Both the position numbers and the translations under genes were made by a program. Under the pieces are notes generated by a model. That model worked only from the letters and a program-made list of their open reading frames with translations. It did not search any database and was not told the DNA's origin. From Anaerolineae bacterium (GTDB lineage Bacteria > Chloroflexota > Anaerolineae > Anaerolineales > Villigracilaceae), in assembly GCA_021324435.1 (NCBI GenBank), contig JAJPIZ010000017.1, positions 33,924 to 97,923 on the forward strand: a DNA stretch of 64,000 nucleotides, read 5' to 3'. This document shows, piece after piece, positions 34,687 to 42,899 of this stretch (its first letter is position 1; every line of letters begins with the position of its first letter).

Positions 34687-35798
34687 TAATGCGCCACCAT
34701 TCGCTCGAACCACGCCTCGCGCGGATTGACCTGCGCGTTCAACTTGCTCGATGCGACGCGCTGAATTTCGCTCAGGATTTCATCCGGGAAGGGAACCACG
34801 CCGCCGAGCCTTCCATAGAATTCAACGGGCACGCGTCCTTTCACGGACAAGCGGACGTCTTCCAGCATTTGGCCGGAGTTCATCTCGACCACCAGGAATC
34901 CGCTCACGCGGCTGACGAGTTTTTCGATCACCTCGTGCGGGAACGGGTTGACGGTCACAGGCCTCAACAGCCCAACTTTGATTCCTTTTTCGCGCGCGGC
35001 GCGCACTGCAGATAGAGAAACGCGTCCCGCGGTGCCAAAACCGATGACGACAAACTCGGCGTCATCGAGGAAATATTCTTTATAGCGAACTTCATTGGCT
35101 TGAATCTGTTTCTGACGCTCGATCAAGCGCAGGTTTGTCTTTTCTTCTTCGTAGGGATCGAGATAGATCGAAGTGAGCACGTGACGCTCGCGCTTGCCCA
35201 TCTTTCCATTTGTAGCCCAATCCCAATCCCTTCGCTGAATGGGCTTCATCTCGGGCAGGTTGATGGGTTCCATCATCTGACCAATCGAACCGTCCATGAT
35301 CATCATGCAAATGGCGCGATATTTTTCGGCGAGGTCGAACGACAGCGTCATCAAATCCACGGCTTCCTGCACTGAGGCGGGTGCGAGAACAATCGGAAAA
35401 TAATCGCCGTGCCCGCCGCCATGCACGGCCTGGTTGTAATCGCCTTGCGAGGGCGCGATGTTGCCGAGGCCGGGTCCGCCGCGCATCACGTTCACCAGCA
35501 CCGCGGGGATCTCGGTCCCTGCGATGTACGAAATGCCTTCCATCATCAGACTCACGCCCGGGCTGGATGAACTCGACATCACGCGTACGCCCGCGCAAGC
35601 CGCACCGTAGACCATGTTGACCGCGCCGAGTTCGCTTTCCGCCTGTAAAAAGGTGCGCCCCAGTTCGGGCATCCGCCGCGATAAGTATTCCAGGACTTCC
35701 GTTTGAGGCGTGATCGGGTAACCGAAATACGCTTCCAGCCCCGCGCGAACGGCGGCTTCCGCGATGGCTTGATTGCCTTCCCACATTTCACGTGTCAT
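34686..35798 (-). CDS. 2-oxoacid:ferredoxin oxidoreductase, alpha subunit (VorB-like)
   Basis: 370 residues with GGAG upstream of the ATG. GNQAIAEAAVRAGLEAYFGYPITPQTEVLEYL, cited by its parts GNQAIAEAA and FGYPITPQTE, then SSSSPGVSLMMEGISYI and NVMRGGPGLGNIAPSQGDY, are typical of the branched-chain 2-oxoacid (VorB) group. C-terminal MNSGQMLEDVRLSV matches too. A 2-oxoglutarate preference cannot be excluded. Sits after the ferredoxin-like delta gene, separated by a palindrome. Confidence 0.9.
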   Translation of the reverse strand: MTREMWEGNQAIAEAAVRAGLEAYFGYPITPQTEVLEYLSRRMPELGRTFLQAESELGAVNMVYGAACAGVRVMSSSSSPGVSLMMEGISYIAGTEIPAVLVNVMRGGPGLGNIAPSQGDYNQAVHGGGHGDYFPIVLAPASVQEAVDLMTLSFDLAEKYRAICMMIMDGSIGQMMEPINLPEMKPIQRRDWDWATNGKMGKRERHVLTSIYLDPYEEEKTNLRLIERQKQIQANEVRYKEYFLDDAEFVVIGFGTAGRVSLSAVRAAREKGIKVGLLRPVTVNPFPHEVIEKLVSRVSGFLVVEMNSGQMLEDVRLSVKGRVPVEFYGRLGGVVPFPDEILSEIQRVASSKLNAQVNPREAWFERMVAH

Positions 35799-35810
35799 TT
35801 TTATTCTCCG

Positions 35811-35862
35811 CCCTCACCCCTCGCCCCTCTCCCAATTTTGGGAGAGGGGTTGGGGGTGAGGG
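35811..35862. repeat. Nested GC-rich palindrome (family C)
   Basis: Perfect outer arms CCCTCACCCC (35811-35820) / GGGGTGAGGG (35853-35862) and perfect inner arms CCCCTCTCCC (35824-35833) / GGGAGAGGGG (35840-35849). The clearest member of the family; between the delta and alpha genes. Confidence 0.85.
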
Positions 35863-35868
35863 TAAAAA

Positions 35869-36111
35869 TCATGCCGTTGCGGGCACGGCCTTCGTCACTT
35901 CACGATAAACGGTGATCGCCGCGTCGGGGCACACCAGCGCGCAGATAGCGCACCCCGTGCATCCGTCCTTGAACGTGTGCGCGGGGTGGTATCCCTTCGG
36001 CGTCAGCCGGGACATATCCAATTCCATCACCTCCTGCGGGCAGGCGCTGATGCACAGCTCGCAGCCCTTGCAGTAGATGTCACTCACTTCGATCCAACCT
36101 TTTGCAGGCAT
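35869..36111 (-). CDS. 2-oxoacid:ferredoxin oxidoreductase, delta subunit (2x[4Fe-4S] ferredoxin)
   Basis: 80 residues. Two classical cluster motifs: [12 protein letters not shown] and [12 protein letters not shown]. It passes electrons from the TPP centre of the beta subunit to free ferredoxin. First gene of the minus-strand operon; the ATG at 36111 has AAGGAGG directly upstream. Confidence 0.92.
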   Translation of the reverse strand: MPAKGWIEVSDIYCKGCELCISACPQEVMELDMSRLTPKGYHPAHTFKDGCTGCAICALVCPDAAITVYREVTKAVPATA

Positions 36112-36288
36112 TTAGCCTCCTTCAAAGTTTTATACGAGAAGTTGGAGATGATTTGGCAAATATCTCGCCAGCCTGATTATGTCGTTTTGTTTCAGAGCCG
36201 AGTAGTGCCATGCGTCACGCTTCGCCGATACAAATGTCCTGTCCTTGCAGGTGGTAGAATCACACCCAGATTCTTTTCGGAGGAACAC

Positions 36289-37500
36289 ATGACCGATGTT
36301 GTCATCATTGACGCGATCCGCACGCCGATTGGCGCACTGGGAGGGATTCTCGCTCCGGTCAGGCCGGACGATTTGGCGGCTCTCGTTATAAAAAGCATTC
36401 TCGAACGCAACAAACTTGATCCTGCCCTCATCGAGGAAGTTTATTTCGGATGCGCGAATCAAGCGGGCGAAGACAATCGCAACGTGGCGCGCATGGCCGC
36501 GCTGTTGGCGGGACTTCCCGTCGAGGTCGCAGGCGTGACCGTGAACCGTCTATGCGCCTCGGGACTCAACGCGGTCAATCAGGCGGCGCGCGCCATCCGC
36601 GTTGGCGAAGGTGACGTGTTCATCGCAGGCGGAGTCGAGTCAATGAGCCGCGCGCCGTATTCGGTCCCAAAGGCCGAAGCGGGATTCTCGTTCGGCAATC
36701 TCACCGCGTGGGATACCGCTCTCGGCTGGCGCTATCCGAATCCGAAGATGAAAGAAAAATACGGAACCGAATCAATGGGCGAAACGGCGGAGAACATCGC
36801 CGCGGAACGTCCGCACCTGACGCGCGAAAAGCAAGATGCGTTTGCATTGCGCTCGCATCAACGCGCCATTGCCGCAATTGACTCTGGGAAATTTGCCGAA
36901 GAAATTTTGCCTGTTCCGATTCCGCAGAAAAAAGGCGATCCAATTCTTGTGGCGACCGACGAACGCCCGCGCCGCGATACAACCATGGAATCGCTGGCGC
37001 GGCTCAAGCCTGCCTTCCGCGCCGAGGGGGGAACAGTGACGGCAGGCAATTCGTCTGGACTCAACGACGGCGCGGCCGCGTTGTTGTTGATGAGCGCGGA
37101 TAAAGCCAAAGAGTTGAAACTCAAACCGCTGGCGCGCCTCGTTGCCTCCGCCGCGGCTGGAGTCCCGCCGCGCGTGATGGGCTATGGCCCGGTTCCTGCC
37201 ACGAAGAAAGCCCTCCAGCGCGCGGGATTGCAAATGAAAGACATCGGCCTGGTCGAGTTGAATGAAGCCTTTGCGGTTCAATCGCTGGCTGTGATCGAAG
37301 ACCTCGGCCTTGATCCTGAAATTGTCAATGTCAACGGCGGCGCCATCGCGCTCGGTCATCCGCTGGGGTGCTCCGGCGCGCGTATCCTGACGACGCTTTT
37401 GTATGAGATGAAACGCCGCGGTAATGTAAAGTATGGACTGGCTACTTTGTGCGTCGGCGTCGGTCAAGGCGAAGCAACTATTATCGAGTTTATTGGTTAG
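36289..37500 (+). CDS. Acetyl-CoA acetyltransferase / 3-ketoacyl-CoA thiolase
   Basis: 403 residues from ATG 36289 with GGAGG upstream; the longer frame overlaps the divergent ferredoxin gene. Nucleophilic cysteine in [10 protein letters not shown], histidine in [17 protein letters not shown], and second cysteine in LCVGVGQG. The [17 protein letters not shown] segment resembles the beta-ketoadipyl-CoA/3-ketoacyl-CoA thiolase branch. Divergent to the 2-oxoacid oxidoreductase operon; both feed acyl-CoA metabolism. Confidence 0.92.
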   Translation: MTDVVIIDAIRTPIGALGGILAPVRPDDLAALVIKSILERNKLDPALIEEVYFGCANQAGEDNRNVARMAALLAGLPVEVAGVTVNRLCASGLNAVNQAARAIRVGEGDVFIAGGVESMSRAPYSVPKAEAGFSFGNLTAWDTALGWRYPNPKMKEKYGTESMGETAENIAAERPHLTREKQDAFALRSHQRAIAAIDSGKFAEEILPVPIPQKKGDPILVATDERPRRDTTMESLARLKPAFRAEGGTVTAGNSSGLNDGAAALLLMSADKAKELKLKPLARLVASAAAGVPPRVMGYGPVPATKKALQRAGLQMKDIGLVELNEAFAVQSLAVIEDLGLDPEIVNVNGGAIALGHPLGCSGARILTTLLYEMKRRGNVKYGLATLCVGVGQGEATIIEFIG

Positions 37501-37502
37501 AA

Positions 37503-37562
37503 GGTTGAAGGTTGGCAAGTTGAAAAGTTTTGGACTTTCAAACCTTCCAAATTTAAAACCTG
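37503..37562. repeat. GGTTGAAGGTTGGCAAGTTG-type repeat
   Basis: AAGGTTGAAGGTTGGCAAG and inverted CTTTCAAACCTTCC words fill the gap before the lipoprotein gene. Similar repeat-like spacers separate other genes here. Confidence 0.45.
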
Positions 37563-37583
37563 CCGACCTATTTTAGGAGAATT

Positions 37584-38747
37584 ATGAAGCGCATCCTGTC
37601 TTTTCTTTTCCTTCTTACTTTTCTCACCGCTTGCGGCAAGCTGGAACAAATTCCCATCCCCGTCACGCAGGGACCGACCGTCTCGCCGGAAAACCCGGTC
37701 ACGCCGCCGACCAACATCAACGCGCCGATTGTGTCCGCGCCCGGCCTGGCCGCGCTTCACATGGTGGACGAAAACAATGGCTGGGGCATCACCGACACAC
37801 AAGTGGTCCGCACCGACGATGGCGGCGTGACATGGTACGACGTGAGTCCCTCTGGTGTTAGTTCGCTTGGCTACGCGGCCAATTTTGATTTCCTGGATTC
37901 GACTCATGGCTGGGTCATGCTCGCCGATCCATCCGATCCGTTCAAAGGGACGATGTATCGCACTGCCGATGGCGGCGCAACGTGGACCACAGCCTCCGTT
38001 CCATTTGGCGGCGGCAACAGCGACATTCAATTCCTCGATGCCAACGATGGATGGGTTATGGCCGGCCTTGGCGCGGGAGCCGGTTCAATGGGCGTGGCCG
38101 TCTTTCAAACAACCGATGGCGGCGCGACTTGGACGCAGACCTACACCAACGATCCGAATCAACAGAACGCAGGCGACAGCCTCCCGCTCGGTGGACTCAA
38201 AGATGGCATGGCCGCGCTCGACATGCAAACGGCCTGGATTGGTGGCGTGACCTACGCGCCCGGGGTCATTTATTTGTATCAAACCAAAGATGGCGGTCAC
38301 ACTTGGAATCAGAGTCCAATTCAAATCCCCGCGGGATACGATCAGGCTGAGTTCGAAACCATCGGGCCGAAGTTCATCTCATCCAATACTGCGTATCTGC
38401 CCGTGCATGTCTCATCACAAAACGGAGTGATGCTTGCAGTCTATGTTTCGCGCGATAGCGGTCAAAGTTGGTTGCTCACGCCCACGATGATCCCGCAAGG
38501 CGGCTCGATGGATTTTGTCTCAGCCAGCGATGGCTTCGTTTGGAATGGAACTTCGTTTTACATCACACACGATGGCGCGCAAACCTGGACGACTGTTTCG
38601 CCGGACGTTGCGTTCGGCGATAGTTTCGCCGGAATGGATTTTGTCAACGCGAGCACCGGTTTTGTGATCACCAACGATGTGACCGGCACGCGCAATCTTT
38701 ACAAGACCACCGACGGCGGCGCGACCTGGAATGTTTTAGGAAAATAG
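37584..38747 (+). CDS. Lipoprotein with seven Asp-box/BNR (YCF48-like) repeats
   Basis: 387 residues. A signal peptide ending in the lipobox LTAC puts the mature N-terminal cysteine near residue 17. Seven repeats of the Asp-box type are spaced ~45-60 residues apart: TDDGGVTW, TADGGATW, TTDGGATW, TKDGGHTW, SRDSGQSW, THDGAQTW, TTDGGATW. This predicts a seven-bladed beta-propeller on the outside of the membrane. YCF48-like propellers often help assemble protein complexes, but the role here is unknown. Next gene follows after one base. Confidence 0.82.
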   Translation: MKRILSFLFLLTFLTACGKLEQIPIPVTQGPTVSPENPVTPPTNINAPIVSAPGLAALHMVDENNGWGITDTQVVRTDDGGVTWYDVSPSGVSSLGYAANFDFLDSTHGWVMLADPSDPFKGTMYRTADGGATWTTASVPFGGGNSDIQFLDANDGWVMAGLGAGAGSMGVAVFQTTDGGATWTQTYTNDPNQQNAGDSLPLGGLKDGMAALDMQTAWIGGVTYAPGVIYLYQTKDGGHTWNQSPIQIPAGYDQAEFETIGPKFISSNTAYLPVHVSSQNGVMLAVYVSRDSGQSWLLTPTMIPQGGSMDFVSASDGFVWNGTSFYITHDGAQTWTTVSPDVAFGDSFAGMDFVNASTGFVITNDVTGTRNLYKTTDGGATWNVLGK

Positions 38748-38748
38748 A

Positions 38749-39669
38749 ATGAAAAAACTTTTTTGGATTTTGATCTTTGGATTGACCGCGCTGGCCTGCT
38801 CGCTTATTTCATCTCCCGCTTCCACACCGGACCTTGGGCCGGCTCCCGTGACACAAGCCGCTCCCACGCCCTCCATCTCCGCGCTGACGGCAGATCAACT
38901 CAAGAACGCGCAATATCAATTGGTTTTTCATGATTCACATAAAACTGTGCAATTGACCGATGGCGTTTATCAAAACGGGAGCGATCCCGCCTCGCCTGAT
39001 TTTATAGATGTCAGGTTGGCCGAGCAAATGGCTTTTGGTGATTTGAACGGTGACGGCGTCGGCGACGCGGCGGTCTTGCTCGCCGAGAATTATGGCGGCA
39101 CAGGTGTGTTTGTTTCAGTCGTTGCCGTGTTGAATCAAAATGGTCAGCCCGTGCAGGCCGCGGCGGAGATGGTGGATGATCGTCCTCAAATCAACAGCCT
39201 CAGCATTCAGAATGGACAGATTTATCTCGACGCGGTCATTCACGGCCCGAACGATCCGGGTTGTTGCGCGGCGCAACCCATCAAAGAGTCTTTTCGTTTT
39301 GTGGCTGGGAAATTAGTCTTTACCAGCATCATCACCAAAACGGCCAACGGATTGGATCGAGTGGTCACGATTGATTCTCCTGCAGATGGCTCATCCGCTT
39401 CGTGGCCGCTGACAGTCACCGGCAAAGTGACGATCGCTCCGTTTGAAAATAATCTTTTGTATGTTGTGTTCGATGCCAATAATAATGAAGTAACGCATGG
39501 ATCGTTTTTGGTTAATGCCGACCAACCCGGCGGCCCGGGAACGTTCTCGCTTCCGCTGGATTTGAGCGGCGCAGGTGTTACCGGTTCGATTAGAATCCAG
39601 ATTGAAGATTCAAGTCCAGCCGATGGTTCGATCCTCGCGCTGGGTTCGGTGACGGTGAATATCAAGTAG
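38749..39669 (+). CDS. Lipoprotein with C-terminal Gmad2-like domain
   Basis: 306 residues. Signal peptide with lipobox ALAC, a Pro/Thr-rich linker, then a region with GDLNGDGVGDAAVLL that resembles an FG-GAP/calcium-binding loop. The last ~95 residues (IDSPADGSSASWPLTVTGK ... GSIRIQIEDSSPADGS) match the immunoglobulin-like Gmad2 domain found in envelope and sporulation-linked proteins. Surely co-transcribed with the propeller lipoprotein. Confidence 0.72.
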   Translation: MKKLFWILIFGLTALACSLISSPASTPDLGPAPVTQAAPTPSISALTADQLKNAQYQLVFHDSHKTVQLTDGVYQNGSDPASPDFIDVRLAEQMAFGDLNGDGVGDAAVLLAENYGGTGVFVSVVAVLNQNGQPVQAAAEMVDDRPQINSLSIQNGQIYLDAVIHGPNDPGCCAAQPIKESFRFVAGKLVFTSIITKTANGLDRVVTIDSPADGSSASWPLTVTGKVTIAPFENNLLYVVFDANNNEVTHGSFLVNADQPGGPGTFSLPLDLSGAGVTGSIRIQIEDSSPADGSILALGSVTVNIK

Positions 39670-39679
39670 AATCGAATAC

Positions 39680-39778
39680 ACGTCATTGCGAGCGATGGTC
39701 GAGACCGAGCAAGGCTATCTCCGACTTTACAGGAGATTGTCATGTCGGGAAGAGCGCCCTCCTTGCAACGACGTCCAA
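39680..39778. repeat. REP-like palindromic repeat (family A)
   Basis: Left arm ACGTCATTGCGAGCGA, inner TATCTCC / GGAGAT, right arm TTGCAACGACGT. Located after the lipoprotein pair. Confidence 0.75.
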
Positions 39779-39795
39779 TTTAGAGGAGAGCAGTC

Positions 39796-40209
39796 ATGCC
39801 ACACACTGTCCGTGATTGGATGAGCAGTCCTGTAATCGTTGTTGATCCCGATACGAGCGTCTCATATGCCATGACGCTGATGCGCCGCCGCAACATCCAC
39901 AGCGTTGTGGTGGATGTGACCGAAAAGAATCCCGCGTATGGAATCGTCACCACCACCGACATCCGCGACAAGATTGTGGGCGCGGGCCGCAACCCAGCGG
40001 AGACGACCGTGCGCGAAATCATGTCCGGCCCGATCATCACCGGTAAACCCGAGTGGACGTTGATGGAATGTTCGCAGGTGATGGAGAAAAATAAGTTCCA
40101 TCACTTACCGATTGCCGATGAACATGGCACGTTGATCGGCCTGATCTCTGCGACGGATATTTTTGTGGCTGTTGAAGAAAGCGGCTGGGAAGAGGCTGGA
40201 GAGGAATAA
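39796..40209 (+). CDS. CBS-domain pair protein
   Basis: 137 residues made of two CBS motifs: VRDWMSSPVIVVDPDTSVSYAM with GIVTTTDIRD, and VREIMSGPIITGKPEWTLMECS with GLISATDIFV. Stand-alone CBS pairs bind adenine nucleotides and regulate a partner. GAGGAG lies upstream of the ATG. A terminator follows. Confidence 0.9.
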   Translation: MPHTVRDWMSSPVIVVDPDTSVSYAMTLMRRRNIHSVVVDVTEKNPAYGIVTTTDIRDKIVGAGRNPAETTVREIMSGPIITGKPEWTLMECSQVMEKNKFHHLPIADEHGTLIGLISATDIFVAVEESGWEEAGEE

Positions 40210-40260
40210 CCAGGCCTCAGGTCCCGAATGCCTGCGTTGAGCGCAGTCGAAATGAAGCGG

Positions 40261-40297
40261 CAGGCGGACTCGTATTGAGTCCGCCTGTTTTTGTTTT
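40261..40297 (+). terminator. Rho-independent terminator after the CBS gene
   Basis: Perfect 11-bp stem CAGGCGGACTC / GAGTCCGCCTG with a 5-base loop, then TTTTTGTTTT. Confidence 0.92.
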
Positions 40298-40318
40298 CCA
40301 TTGACCTTCCTGTAAAGT

Positions 40319-40413
40319 GACTTGTCGTGCTGAACATAGCGAAGCATCTCGATCTTTTCTGATGGCACAAGGAAACCCTTTGGTCGCGGAGAAGCGCTCC
40401 CTCAGGATGACAA
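40319..40413. repeat. Diverged family B repeat
   Basis: GAACATAGCGAAGCATCTCG ... GCGCTCCCTCAGGATGACAA follows the layout of the family B elements but with more changes. Confidence 0.5.
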
Positions 40414-40447
40414 AATATCAGCCGCGCGGTCATTCCGATTTTTATCG

Positions 40448-40453
40448 TAAAAT
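40448..40453 (+). promoter_or_regulatory. -10 box (TAAAAT) for a probably leaderless RNase H mRNA
   Basis: TAAAAT is followed by 6 bases and then ATG 40460, with no room for a Shine-Dalgarno sequence. Confidence 0.55.
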
Positions 40454-40459
40454 AGAGCC

Positions 40460-41089
40460 ATGGCGAAGCAGAAGGAAAAGTTCTACGTCGTCTGGAAGGG
40501 ACGCAAGACCGGCATCTTCACTTCGTGGGTGGAGTGCGAAAAACAGGTGAAGGGATTCGTGGGTGCGCGCTATAAAGCCTTCGAGTCCCGCGCCGAGGCG
40601 CAGGCCGCGCTCAAGAAAAAATATGAAGACTTCAAAGGAAAATCACCCACATCGGGAAAATGGCAGACGGCCAGTGTCCAGCCGGTTTTGCCAAGTTTGT
40701 GTGTGGATGCGGCCTGTTCAGGCTCGCCCGGCAAATTGGAGTATCGCGGGGTGATGATCGCGGATGGGCGCGAGATGTTCCGCGCCGGACCGTACGCGGA
40801 CGGCACCAACAACGTGGGGGAGTTCCTGGCTATTGTCCACGCGCTGACCTGGCTTGCCAAGCATAAACTGCAGATGCCGATCTATTCCGATTCTGAAAAT
40901 GCGATTGCGTGGGTAAACACAGGTGAATGCAAAACAAAACTGAAGCGCACCGGCAGGAACGCGCCGCTCTTTGTGATGATCAAAAGCGCCGAGAACTGGC
41001 TGGCCGAAAATGAATTGGAAGATGACGCGATTTTGAAATGGGACACGGATTTGTGGGGCGAGAACCCGGCAGATTTTGGGAGAAAATAA
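40460..41089 (+). CDS. Ribonuclease HI with N-terminal hybrid-binding (viroplasmin) domain
   Basis: 209 residues. Residues 6-55 form the RNaseH1 N-domain: KFYVVWKGRKTGIFTSWVECEKQVKGF, summarised by VVWKGRKTGIF and KAFESRAEAQAAL. The RNase H fold follows with acidic residues in VDAACSG, NNVGEFLAI, YSDSENAI and a C-terminal WGENPADFGRK. The class cleaves RNA in RNA-DNA hybrids. This variant is common in Firmicutes and Bacteroidetes and in some Chloroflexi. Confidence 0.88.
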   Translation: MAKQKEKFYVVWKGRKTGIFTSWVECEKQVKGFVGARYKAFESRAEAQAALKKKYEDFKGKSPTSGKWQTASVQPVLPSLCVDAACSGSPGKLEYRGVMIADGREMFRAGPYADGTNNVGEFLAIVHALTWLAKHKLQMPIYSDSENAIAWVNTGECKTKLKRTGRNAPLFVMIKSAENWLAENELEDDAILKWDTDLWGENPADFGRK

Positions 41090-41136
41090 CATTCCCCAAT
41101 CCTAAGTTATCACTTTAATAAACTCTTCAAGGACAC

Positions 41137-41706
41137 ATGATGAAAACCGCTTTGCTCCTCATTGATATTCAAAACGATTACTTCCCCGGCGGCAAGATGG
41201 AATTGGTGAGACCCCTGGAGGCGGCGCAAAAAGCGAACGGACTGCTTCAGTGCTTCCGCGATCATAAACAAAAGACCGTTCACATTCAGCACATCTCGCT
41301 CAGACCGGATGCAACCTTCTTCATCTCCGGCGACCGCGGCACGGACATCCACGATTCGGTCGCGCACTTTGAAGGCGAGCCGCTGGTGCAGAAACATTAT
41401 CCCAACTCCTTTCGCGAGACCAATCTGCTCGACCTGCTCAAAGGCTGGGGCACGGAGCGCGTCATCATCACGGGCATGATGTCTCACATGTGCGTGGATG
41501 CCACGGCCCGCGCCGCGGCGGATTTCGGTTTTCAGGTCATTGTGGCGGAAGATGCGTGCGCCACGCGTGATCTAAAATTTGGCGGGACGACGATTCCCGC
41601 CGAGCATGTCCACAAAGCGTTCATGGCTGCGCTGAAATCCTACGGTCAGGTGATGACCGCGGAGCAGGTCATCACGCACTTGGCCGCAGCGCAGGACAAG
41701 AAATAG
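41137..41706 (+). CDS. Isochorismatase-family cysteine hydrolase
   Basis: 189 residues. The catalytic aspartate is in LIDIQNDYF, the lysine probably in VQKHYPNSF, and the nucleophilic cysteine in GMMSHMCVDATARAA, with the usual cis-peptide region before it. Similar proteins hydrolyse nicotinamide, isochorismate or ureido groups; the substrate here is not clear. Followed by a family B repeat. Confidence 0.88.
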   Translation: MMKTALLLIDIQNDYFPGGKMELVRPLEAAQKANGLLQCFRDHKQKTVHIQHISLRPDATFFISGDRGTDIHDSVAHFEGEPLVQKHYPNSFRETNLLDLLKGWGTERVIITGMMSHMCVDATARAAADFGFQVIVAEDACATRDLKFGGTTIPAEHVHKAFMAALKSYGQVMTAEQVITHLAAAQDKK

Positions 41707-41713
41707 ATCGATT

Positions 41714-41853
41714 CATGTCATTCTGCCGTCTCGCACCGACGTGCCGCCGGTGTTCGCGGCACGAACGGTGAGGCGCGAAGCGCGGAAGAATCTCCATATT
41801 GCAGATGCAAGAATTAGATTCTTCGCTCCCTCCAATTGCTCAGAATGACACTT
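41714..41853. repeat. Dispersed repeat (family B)
   Basis: ATGTCATTCTGCCGTCTCGC ... GCTCAGAATGACAC. The stretch TCTGCCGTCTCGCACC and GCGGCACGAACGGTGAG are nearly identical to the copy at 20.2 kb. Confidence 0.75.
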
Positions 41854-41870
41854 TAGGAGAAAGAGACTCA

Positions 41871-42806
41871 ATGAAATTTGCAATCTTCGGCACGGGCGGG
41901 GTGGGCGGATATTTCGGCGGCAAACTCGCGCAAGCGGGTGAAGACGTCACCTTCATTGCGCGCGGCGAGCATCTCAAAGCCATCCAACAGAACGGTCTGC
42001 GTGTGGATAGCATCGCTGGTGATTTCATGGTCAAGCCTGCAAAGGCAACGGATGATCCCGCGAAGATCGGCGCGGTGGATGTGGTCCTTCTGTGCACCAA
42101 AGCCTGGAGCGTCCCCGAAGCCATCGAGCAGATGAAACCTTTGATCGGCGAAAAAACAATTGTAGTCTGGCTGGGTAATGGCATTGAGCCGACCGATCAA
42201 CTTGAAAAAGCCTTTGGCCGCGCGCATGTCATCGGCGGGCTGACTCACATCAGTTCATTCATCGCCGAACCGGGGCACATTCAACATGTCGGCATCACGC
42301 CGCACATTGCGATCGGCGAACTTGATCATTCGCGCAGTGAGCGTGTGGAAAACCTGTTGAAAATTTTTGCGCGCATCCCCGAGATCAAAGCCGATTCGCC
42401 CGATGATATCCATCTGGCGATGTGGGAAAAGTTTGCGTTCATCGCGGCCACCAGCGGGGTCGGCGCGGTGACGCGCCAGCCGATGGGTGTGTATCGCTCC
42501 GTGCCCGAGACGCGAGCGTTATTAATCGCCGTGCTCGACGAAGTTGTCGAGATTGGCCGAGCACGCGGCATCGCGTTTGACGAAGACGCGACTCAAAAAA
42601 TATTGAGAAATGAAATTGATCCCAAACCCGCGGGCGTGTTTGCTTCCATGCAAAAGGCGATCATGGAGGGCAGACCGTCAGAACTTGAATCGCAAACCGG
42701 CGCGGTGATTCGGATGGGACGCGAGCTGGGTATCGCGACGCCCGCGAACGATTTCATTTACGCGGCTTTATTACCGATGGAATTGAAAGCGCGTGGAAAA
42801 CTGTGA
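41871..42806 (+). CDS. 2-dehydropantoate 2-reductase family protein (second copy)
   Basis: 311 residues from ATG 41871 with AGGAGAAAG upstream; the longer frame from 41799 is inside the repeat. GTGGVGGYFGGKLA is the NADP motif, VWLGNGIEPTDQL the Asn-Gly region, and KFAFIAATSGVGAVTRQP the C-terminal helix with the catalytic lysine. Better fit to genuine PanE length than the copy at 8.2 kb. Confidence 0.85.
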   Translation: MKFAIFGTGGVGGYFGGKLAQAGEDVTFIARGEHLKAIQQNGLRVDSIAGDFMVKPAKATDDPAKIGAVDVVLLCTKAWSVPEAIEQMKPLIGEKTIVVWLGNGIEPTDQLEKAFGRAHVIGGLTHISSFIAEPGHIQHVGITPHIAIGELDHSRSERVENLLKIFARIPEIKADSPDDIHLAMWEKFAFIAATSGVGAVTRQPMGVYRSVPETRALLIAVLDEVVEIGRARGIAFDEDATQKILRNEIDPKPAGVFASMQKAIMEGRPSELESQTGAVIRMGRELGIATPANDFIYAALLPMELKARGKL

Positions 42807-42891
42807 CGTCATTGCGAGCGAAGCGAAGCAATCTCCTCGACGATATCGGAGATTGCTTCGAAGCAGGACACTTCTCGCAACGATATTTAAA
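42806..42891. repeat. REP-like palindromic repeat (family A), best-preserved copy
   Basis: ACGTCATTGCGAGCGAAGCG, inner AGCAATCTCC / GGAGATTGCT arms perfect over 10 bp, right end CTTCTCGCAACGAT. It starts at the stop codon of the PanE gene. Confidence 0.85.
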
Positions 42892-42899
42892 AGGATATT

